Below, piece by piece: positions 14,872 through 21,800 of a stretch of 23,252 nt of DNA (the first letter of the stretch is position 1; the number at the start of each line of letters is the position of its first letter). The notes beneath the pieces are model-generated. The model had not been told where the DNA came from. It did not search any database and was given only the letters and a program-made list of their open reading frames with translations. Made by a program: the position numbers and the translations under genes. The DNA is from a virus, in IMG/VR virus record IMGVR_UViG_3300020466_000020, positions 1 to 23,252 of that record. One strand, given 5' to 3'.

Positions 14872-15506
14872 AAATCTAATAGTGGATATTCACTCATATC
14901 AATATCTGCTACCATCTGTTTCCATAGGTATTCGTCTGGTATAACAAAACCAAATGTTTGACGCGGGCCTCTACTTCCAGCAGTATGCCAGTATGGAGTT
15001 TCGTCTTTACCACCATAATATCCTATCTTCACATTCCACCCCACTGGGTCATGGATAGTCACAACATTTCCATCTTCATCTAAGTGTTTAAAGAATCCAC
15101 AACCATCACTATAAGACATTAAAATGTTGTAGCCGGGACAATCCCAGTTATTATGCCACGACATGAAACCACCAGCAGGATAATAAACATGTACCGCATT
15201 GAACTTAGCACATAACCACGCGGATAAATCAGCACATGTTTTCATAGACTCTCTTCTAACTTCTTTCGGTACACCGTGTGTCAAATGAAAATCACACACC
15301 TTTGCGAACTCTGGCGGCCCTTTGTGGTCTTCACCTTTTGCCTGAACTTCTTTAAGATACTCTTCTGAACAATAGTAATCCATATCCCTGTCACCAAACC
15401 TTCTCTCATCCATTGGTAAAGGTTGTGGACAGTTTTCATTATAGAAGTCCATCCATTTGTCGAGGATTTCTATTAACTCTGGATTTACTAATTCTATTGT
15501 TTTCAT
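14868..15506 (-). CDS. Dioxygenase-like (2OG-Fe(II) type) protein
   Basis: A 212-aa protein. The C-terminal half has the look of a double-stranded beta-helix oxygenase. VYYPAGGFMSWHNNWDCPGY has H118 with D122 (or N120) as possible iron ligands. GYYGGKDETPYWHTAG gives H174 as candidate distal ligand, and SRGPRQTFGFVI gives R182 as candidate 2-oxoglutarate-binding arginine. The ligand spacing (HxxxD rather than HxD) is unusual, so catalysis is uncertain. The N-terminal half (DERRFGDRDMDYYCSEEYL) is unrecognised. Its ATG overlaps the stop of the upstream glycosyltransferase gene (ATGA), suggesting the two act together. Its stop overlaps that of the convergent methyltransferase-like gene. Confidence 0.5.
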   Translation of the reverse strand: MKTIELVNPELIEILDKWMDFYNENCPQPLPMDERRFGDRDMDYYCSEEYLKEVQAKGEDHKGPPEFAKVCDFHLTHGVPKEVRRESMKTCADLSAWLCAKFNAVHVYYPAGGFMSWHNNWDCPGYNILMSYSDGCGFFKHLDEDGNVVTIHDPVGWNVKIGYYGGKDETPYWHTAGSRGPRQTFGFVIPDEYLWKQMVADIDMSEYPLLDF

Positions 15507-16207
15507 CTTAACTGAAAGGATTCTTGTTCTTTATATACTCTATTCAAAGTATAGTGTGTTATGATAATAGGCATTCCCGCCAACTCTTCTGGTCGTTGTC
15601 CCATGCAAAAGTTCCATCTAGCATCTGGCCATGGGAAGTCTCCAACTTTAATTTTATCTTTATACTTTTTCTCTAAGAGATACCACATACTAAATGTATC
15701 CCACTTACATACTTCTCTAGGATATGGCGATGGGTCATATTCTGGTCTAATCTGGTCACAGTATTGTTGAAACCAATCCGCCATCAAATCCATCACAATC
15801 GGTTTCTTCTTATATACAAAGATACCACAATGATATATCATCTCTTCAGTATCGCTTAGTTTAGTTATCTTTGCATTGTACGGTCTGTTTCGCGTGAATA
15901 TTATATCATCTTTTCCTAGAAAAGTAAAGACTTTTTTTATATCTTCGTGTTGAATATAGGTGTCACAATCTATATACATTGTCTTGTCGTATGGTGTTCT
16001 GGATAATGCCCAGAGTTTTGCCCTCACATGGTCATCACAATAAATGATATTATCAAAAAGTTTTCTGTCATATGTTCCATCCCACCTTTCTTCTGTAAAA
16101 AGTGTAATCTTTGCTTTAGGATGAAAGTCTAATAATGATTCAGCGGATTGGACAGCAGCTTTTAGATATCTTTCATCACGAGATGCGACATAAAGATATC
16201 CGTTCAT
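15503..16207 (-). CDS. GT8-like glycosyltransferase (distinct from the plus-strand family)
   Basis: A 234-aa protein, start MNGYLYVASRDERYLKAAVQ. Residues 79-86 are IDCDTYIQ, with D80-C-D82 as DxD motif. YHCGIFVYKK (125-134) and IIITHYTLNRVY near the end fit GT8-like enzymes, where a late histidine helps bind the metal and diphosphate. It lacks the KWGxKY start, so it belongs to a separate family from the four plus-strand copies. The substrate is unknown. It starts in a TAATG overlap with the 170-aa gene and ends in an ATGA overlap with the dioxygenase-like gene. Confidence 0.75.
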   Translation of the reverse strand: MNGYLYVASRDERYLKAAVQSAESLLDFHPKAKITLFTEERWDGTYDRKLFDNIIYCDDHVRAKLWALSRTPYDKTMYIDCDTYIQHEDIKKVFTFLGKDDIIFTRNRPYNAKITKLSDTEEMIYHCGIFVYKKKPIVMDLMADWFQQYCDQIRPEYDPSPYPREVCKWDTFSMWYLLEKKYKDKIKVGDFPWPDARWNFCMGQRPEELAGMPIIITHYTLNRVYKEQESFQLR

Positions 16208-16719
16208 TACGGTTCCGTTGGGGGTTCTGGTATATCTGGAGCAAACTCTGGATGTGTACCGTCTGGTTTAAACATATTTGGAGTGGCATACAATGCTTCT
16301 GCTTGAAGTAATGTGGTTACCCATGCCTGTACTTCCAATTGAGTTTTTGCTTTACGAATTAGTTTTTTGATTCGTTTGTCTTCTGAGTTCTTGATGGCAG
16401 GAATTTCAAAAGCTTCTAGTTTCATATTGAACAATGCTTCTTGCATCACTCTGTTCCTGTGAACCTCGCGTTGTTCAGCATCTTTCTCTTCTTGTTCTAT
16501 GACAACATCTTTGTGTGCCTCAGTATTTGTATCGATTTCTTCTTCGGTGAAGATTTCCATGATGGCATTAAAGTCTTCGTTAACAAGACCTTCTTCGATA
16601 TTACCAACATTAATTTGTGCTGGACGATAACTTTGCCCAACCAAAATCTCGCAGAATAGCGATCGGTTTTCTTTATCTATCCATCGGGGGTTGCGATATT
16701 TCGCATTTTCTTCGGTCAT
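16207..16719 (-). CDS. Hypothetical protein
   Basis: A 170-aa protein I do not recognise firmly. The N-terminus (KYRNPRWIDKENRSLFCEIL) recalls the 'YRNPxWxD' start of proteins encoded beside phage tail-fibre genes. The middle is acidic and helical (NEDFNAIMEIFTEEEID to about residue 100), then come a basic helix (KRIKKLIRKAKTQ) and a proline-rich C-terminal tail. No signal peptide or membrane helix is seen. GAGGAA lies at 16725-16730 ahead of the ATG, directly after a hairpin that probably separates it from the upstream fibre gene. The location downstream of two fibre-like genes would fit a fibre chaperone or minor virion protein, but that is a guess. One GATC site lies at 16661. Confidence 0.55.
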   Translation of the reverse strand: MTEENAKYRNPRWIDKENRSLFCEILVGQSYRPAQINVGNIEEGLVNEDFNAIMEIFTEEEIDTNTEAHKDVVIEQEEKDAEQREVHRNRVMQEALFNMKLEAFEIPAIKNSEDKRIKKLIRKAKTQLEVQAWVTTLLQAEALYATPNMFKPDGTHPEFAPDIPEPPTEP

Positions 16720-16740
16720 AATATTTCCTCATGATTAAAT

Positions 16741-16765
16741 GGGTAGGCTTATTGTACACCTACCC
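16741..16765 (-). terminator. Hairpin, possible terminator after the fibre gene
   Basis: A perfect 7-bp inverted repeat (GGGTAGG with CCTACCC) with an 11-base loop lies 19 bases after the stop of the 324-aa gene. It is followed on the minus strand by ATTTAAT, not a proper T run. It may be a weak terminator or an mRNA-stabilising 3' hairpin. It sits in the 64-base gap before the 170-aa gene. Confidence 0.5.
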
Positions 16766-16783
16766 CACTATATATGTCAAGTC

Positions 16784-17758
16784 TTAAGCGGTTCTAATGA
16801 ACAACTGTTTTGTTTCTTGCGTAGAACTCGATGATTGTACGGTGTTACCAGCATAATATCCAGTATATGTACCAGAGTATGAACCAGCATATGCACCATT
16901 TAAGAATCCAGCAAAGAATCGGTCATAGTACCCAGTATATGACCCTGTGTAGTCTCCAGCATAGTTCTGTGATGACACATCTTTTAATTGGTCAGTCATC
17001 GTTGACCCCATCTGTACCCATGTTCCAGTGGCAGATGGTGAACCAGTTTGAAGTAGATATGTTCCTACTCCACCAGCAATAATTCTGTTTCTAAATGCAG
17101 GCACCATTGTCTGTAAGTTTGCGGTTGACATTTCGTTTGGTTGACCTTCGTCACCAACTTTTAATAGTATGTTTGAATCTGTTCCAGCATTTGTAGTTGG
17201 TGCGGTTTTTTGATAGAGATAGTATGCAACATCTGTTCCGTCAACCTGTGTTTCTGTGATAGTATATCTTGAAGTCCATGTTCCACCAGAAGGTGAAGAT
17301 GTTCCGATTTTATATTGTCCAACTGTGTTCGCGTCTTCAGCAGCCATTGCAGTTATAACTAAGTCTAATACTTCAGTATCTAATTCTGTATCTGTAGCAG
17401 TCTCTAAAGCGGTTCCTGTCCATCTAAGAGGATTGATTTGTCCAGACTCACTTACAGAAGCAGTTGGTTGATTAAATCTGTAAACAGTATCAGTAGTACT
17501 TCCACCAGAAGGGTGAGTACCTACAGAATCAGTTCTCTCTCTGTTTGTAAATGTTCCGATTTCATCACCACCAGCAGAACCACCAGTGACAACATTTAAT
17601 TCAGCAGTTCCAGAACCATCCGTATCAGCAGCAAATTTTGCCGTGATTACACCAGCTACTTGGTCTTTAATCTCAGTAGCTGATAACTCTCTGAGACCTT
17701 GTAGTCCCCCAACGGGCGCCGGGTATGATCCTGCTTTTAGTGTGACTGGCCCTGCCAT
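16784..17758 (-). CDS. Tyr-Gly repeat fibre-like virion protein
   Basis: A 324-aa low-complexity structural protein rich in T, G, S and A with few basic residues. The N-terminus (MAGPVTLKAGSYPAPVGGLQ) and body resemble marine phage fibre or baseplate-attached proteins. Residues 266-304 hold a Tyr-Gly array of YAG, YTG and YSG units: YAGDYTGSYTGYYDR, a short FFAGFLNG break, then AYAGSYSGTYTGYYAG. Such arrays are seen in phage fibre tips and likely form a stacked aromatic beta structure. The start is clear: AAGGAG at 17766-17771 overlaps the upstream stop. One GATC site lies at 17727. A role in adsorption is inferred. Confidence 0.65.
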   Translation of the reverse strand: MAGPVTLKAGSYPAPVGGLQGLRELSATEIKDQVAGVITAKFAADTDGSGTAELNVVTGGSAGGDEIGTFTNRERTDSVGTHPSGGSTTDTVYRFNQPTASVSESGQINPLRWTGTALETATDTELDTEVLDLVITAMAAEDANTVGQYKIGTSSPSGGTWTSRYTITETQVDGTDVAYYLYQKTAPTTNAGTDSNILLKVGDEGQPNEMSTANLQTMVPAFRNRIIAGGVGTYLLQTGSPSATGTWVQMGSTMTDQLKDVSSQNYAGDYTGSYTGYYDRFFAGFLNGAYAGSYSGTYTGYYAGNTVQSSSSTQETKQLFIRTA

Positions 17759-17765
17759 TCAATTT

Positions 17766-17771
17766 CTCCTT
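17766..17771 (-). promoter_or_regulatory. Ribosome binding site of the Tyr-Gly repeat protein
   Basis: The minus strand reads AAGGAG, overlapping the preceding gene's TAA (17770-17772) and seven bases ahead of the ATG at 17758. Confidence 0.75.
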
Positions 17772-18615
17772 AGTTTAGCAACGAACCAGATGAATTGTAG
17801 ACTGCAAGTCCCCTGTGTTTCACCCAATTAGTCGCGTCTTGACATGTTAAAGTAATAGTAGTTTTTGCAGGCAGCGTTACAGCGGCGTTTGCAGAACCAC
17901 TTTCAATAGTATCCGATGTAGCAGGATATAAGTTGCAATCAGTTGTAGTGATATTAGCGACAACTACATGAAGTCCAGCAGCAGCGGTTGGTAAAACCAC
18001 TCCTTGTGAACTACCACCAACTGTTCCAATCACATTGATTGTTTCAGTTAAAGCAGTTGCATCTCCTTGTCCAGAACCAGCAGTTGAAACTGAAGCAGTA
18101 ACTCCATATTTCAACGAACCTAGCAATTCTGCGGAATCGTTTACTGTTAAACTAGCGATATTACTTCCACCAGAACCTACTTGTCTCCACCCACCAGTAC
18201 TAACACCAACCAACTCAGCACCGTTTGAAGTTACTACTTCGATTGGTGCGTTTGCAGAACCACCATCGATGGTTTCTGTAGAAGCGGGATATACTTTAAT
18301 AGTATTACCACTTACATTGTAGAGGTTGATTACTAGACCAGCAGCGGCAGAAGGGAGTACTACTCCTTGGTTAGCAGATGCGGTAGATATAATGTTGTAT
18401 GTTTTGGTTAATGCGGTTGCAGTACCCTGTGTACTACCAGCAGCGGATACCGTGGCAGCGATGCCAAAAGTAACATTGCCACTCGCAGTAAGAGTACCAA
18501 CTGACACATTATTACCCGACTCATACTTGTCGTTGTTGAGGTTACTAAAGTTAGTATCCACCTCAGTGTTAGTGAGGGGTGAACCCTTAGATGCTCTTAG
18601 TGTTATAGTTGACAT
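17770..18615 (-). CDS. Fibre-like virion protein with a duplicated domain
   Basis: A 281-aa structural protein. The N-terminus MSTITLRASKGSPLTNTEVD plus NFSNLNNDKYESG (23-35) is a common opening of phage fibre/appendage proteins, followed by TLTASGNVTF. Residues about 51-145 and 171-265 are two copies of one domain: VSAAGSTQGTATALTKTYNI with QGVVLPSAAAGL in copy 1, and VSTAGSGQGDATALTETINV with QGVVLPTAAAGL in copy 2. The predicted fold is beta-rich with no catalytic motif. A late promoter lies 72 bases upstream at 18687-18694. It is probably a fibre or decoration protein. Confidence 0.65.
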   Translation of the reverse strand: MSTITLRASKGSPLTNTEVDTNFSNLNNDKYESGNNVSVGTLTASGNVTFGIAATVSAAGSTQGTATALTKTYNIISTASANQGVVLPSAAAGLVINLYNVSGNTIKVYPASTETIDGGSANAPIEVVTSNGAELVGVSTGGWRQVGSGGSNIASLTVNDSAELLGSLKYGVTASVSTAGSGQGDATALTETINVIGTVGGSSQGVVLPTAAAGLHVVVANITTTDCNLYPATSDTIESGSANAAVTLPAKTTITLTCQDATNWVKHRGLAVYNSSGSLLN

Positions 18616-18624
18616 GTCTCTTCC

Positions 18625-18849
18625 CTATCTTTTATTTATCAATGTTGTTAACAATTCTTTGATTTCTTGGAAATCTTGTTTAAGACTATTTATATCATCT
18701 GACATTTCAGATATTTCATTAGCCCTCTGATTGGCAAGAAATTTTCTCCTTTTGTAAGCATATAGACCATTGTTATCTACACTTACTAAAGCACTCGACT
18801 CTGGGTCTCTATTAAACTCTAAACTCGATACTTGGTATTTACTCGCCAT
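18625..18849 (-). CDS. Small coiled-coil protein of the virion gene cluster
   Basis: A 74-aa protein starting MASKYQVSSLEFNRDPESSA. It has a basic stretch (KRRKFLANQR, 34-43) and a C-terminal heptad-rich helix (EISEMSDDINSLKQDFQEIK, 45-64, and on to the end) likely to form a coiled coil, perhaps a trimer. It lies between the giant virion protein and the duplicated-domain protein with gaps of about ten bases. Short proteins of this make-up accompany fibre genes in marine T4-like phages. A role as connector or chaperone is possible but unknown. Confidence 0.65.
   Translation of the reverse strand: MASKYQVSSLEFNRDPESSALVSVDNNGLYAYKRRKFLANQRANEISEMSDDINSLKQDFQEIKELLTTLINKR
18687..18694 (-). promoter_or_regulatory. 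T4-type late promoter of the two fibre-like genes
   Basis: The minus strand reads TATAAATAGTC, an exact late element inside the 74-aa gene and 72 bases ahead of the ATG at 18615. It would add transcription of the 281-aa and 324-aa genes. Confidence 0.7.
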
Positions 18850-18859
18850 ATTCTATTTA

Positions 18860-21800
18860 TTACGCCTGTAGGGCGATAATCCTCAATTGTTTTGCTTCTG
18901 GAATTACAGAAGTATTTGATGAAAGCATTACTAACTTACTTGAGAAATACTTAAATCGTTTAAATTCTACATCCTGTACAGTAGCAGTTACAACTGGTCG
19001 CGTTCCAAGGTAAGTCCATGTAATCGTTCCATCCGTTGCAGTTCCACTACCATGTGTAGGTGCAGAAGAAGCAGACGAAGCACCAGATGTACCAGCGACT
19101 GTCGCCTGATATATGTTACCAGCATTACCAACAATTGTATTTGTTGCATAAAATTTACTTACTTCATGGTCTCTAAATACTTTAACTGTTGGTGCGGTTG
19201 TGTATCCGCGGCCTGGGTCTACAATTTCTATGGTTGCGATACCACCAGCGGATAATGCGGTTGCTTTTAGAGCGGGGACTCTGGTCGGTGTTCCACCACC
19301 AGTGAAGAAAAATTCTACATCACTTGTGTTGGAGATACCACTTCCAGCAGTACCAATACTTAAACTAGCAACCCTCTTAGTACTTTGAGTAAATACTCCA
19401 TTAGCGTCAAGAGCAGTACTTGGTAACTTAAAGTTAAAATCAATGAACTGACTCTGTGACATTGCGATACCTTTTGGATTGGTATCATCAAGTTCCATTT
19501 CTATCCAAGGCAAATCTTCATAGAAATCTCCGTCATCCTCTTGCGACTGTCCTTTGAAGTAAACCTTAAATGAAGAACCAGATGGTTGTCTTAAAGCAAC
19601 TGAAAGTCTTACATCTTCTGCTTCTTGTCCATCAGCAAGACGAACTCTCCTTGAGATAAATTTAGAAGTCGCGTTACCGTTATTTGTTGTTTCATTTGTA
19701 CTATCATTGTTAATATCATACTGTCTAAGTATAGCAGCATTACGATATGTCGGTACAACAGGACTTAAATCTTCGATAGTAGTATTTAAAGTATACCTAT
19801 GTCGGTAACTCTTAGATTCAAATTGACCACTGTTAGAAAATGCATACTCATTTGATGCAGAGTAAATAGCACATTCTTGTACAGTAGGTGTTCTAACCAC
19901 TGGTAGAATATCAGTAAATGTTGAACCAGCTGCACCAGCACCTATTGAATTTGTAACACATGCTTTGTATGTAATTGGCGCTTCTGGGAACTCCTTAATT
20001 GTCATGTTAGTTCTAAGATTGTTAAATACTTTGTTGTAGATACTCGCAATCTTAAATGAAGTATTTCTGTTAAATCCTTGTTCCGCGTCAGCAGTAACTA
20101 AATCTCCAGTTCCTACGACATCACCGACTGCAAAGAATCTATCTGAGTCACTATGAGCAGCTTGAATAGTTAGTTTATCATAGACGATTTCCATCTTTTC
20201 TGTTCGTGGGTCTATTTCATCTATCTGTCCGTGTTTTATTTTCAATGTAAATGTAGCACCAGAACCACCAGTAGGAGCGACACTAAGTTGTCCTGTAGTA
20301 TCTGGGTCAACAATAGCAGGAGAATCAGAAGCAGCTTGGATTCTAAATCCTATACCAGCATCATAGATTTCTACTCCATCAATCACACCAGAACTTACTG
20401 AAGTTACTTTTAGTTTGATTCCACTTCCAGAAAGTTTATTAGAAGAAGCGGCAGTAGCAACTGATTTGAGAACATTATTCAATGTTATAATATCACCTAC
20501 ACTATATCCAGAACCACCACCAGCGATACCAACTTTAAATGTATGAACATCTTGTCCATCAATCGGTCTACCGTTTAGATAATCTGAAGCAGTAATAAAT
20601 TCTAAATCCTCGTTAACAAATTCTACGGTTCCACTTCCTAGAGTAAACTGTTCAAAGAATGCTGTGTATTTAATATCTTCAGTTTGATGAGGACTCCATG
20701 CCCTGTTGTTTGAAGATGTGAATAACATTCCATCAATAGTAGTCTCTTCTGAAGTAACCCTTTCATTGGTTCCTATTTTATTTTCACCCAGTTTAGAACA
20801 CCAAACATTGTAGTTGGGGTCGTTTCTCTGAGGCATAAGAACGAAAGCATATTCTTCGTTTGGTGCAACATAAATTGGTTCATCGAACTCAAAGTCTGTC
20901 GCGTATTGTTCAGTAAAGGCGTAATTGGTTTGTGCGCCTCCAGAAATATCTGCGGTTGTTTTTACCTCAGATGCTTTTAAGAACTTCCTACCACCAGCAA
21001 GAATAGTATTGGTTGGGAATCCATTTAGAACTTTACGGATTTCCATAGTGATACCCTGTCCAGTATCAGTGGCTGAATTTGCAACATTAGCACTTTGGCC
21101 TGGCCTGTCTCTAAAGAATACTCTTATCTTTTTAACAAATGCTCCGTTTGGTGCATCACCTATACCAAATGTCTGAGCAATTGGGTCACCTCTAAATCTC
21201 GGTGGGTGATTAACAAACGATGGGTTGGTGATATCGAGACTTGCATCCAAATCTGTATTAACAGTCATCGTACCTGGCTGAATGTCTATATCTGTAACAA
21301 CCTCACCTTTCTTCTCGACTTTTGTTTCGCCTTTAGTAGTTCCAAGTACCATAGTATGTTGTTCGTAAACAAGGTCTATTTTTTGTTTGAATACTTGCAT
21401 GGCAAATGCAGAGTAAATATTTTCTGCTTGAGTTGTTACGAAATTAAATCTATCTGTTGGGTCATCTGTTACTCGCATCCTTCTCGTACCAACAGCAAAA
21501 GTAGGTAGTCCAGCAGCTTCAGATGAACCATCATTACCTCTTGGTAACCAGTAAACAAAAGCAGCATCACCGTTTTGGTCTGTAACAATAGGTGACCCTA
21601 TGTCAGCAGGAGCAGCAGCACTAAACAAATAGTTTTTCGTTGGGTCTTCAACACCACCCAAAGGAGCAGCATTTAACCTAGACCTCAAGAATATGTGACC
21701 TGTCCTCGAACCAGATGCTTTCCATTCTGGAATCAGAGCATCGAATCCGCCTGGGTCACAAGGACAACATCTTTCATCCTGTCTTACATCGTCAAAGTAA

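Noticed and set aside
18633-18640. GATAAATA near the 281-aa gene as a late promoter
   Set aside because: It is only about 18 bases from the ATG, leaving almost no leader, and it differs from the exact element found at 18687-18694.
18854-18861. AATAAATA ahead of the 74-aa gene as a late promoter
   Set aside because: It lies only 5 bases ahead of the start codon, so a transcript starting downstream of it would miss the start.
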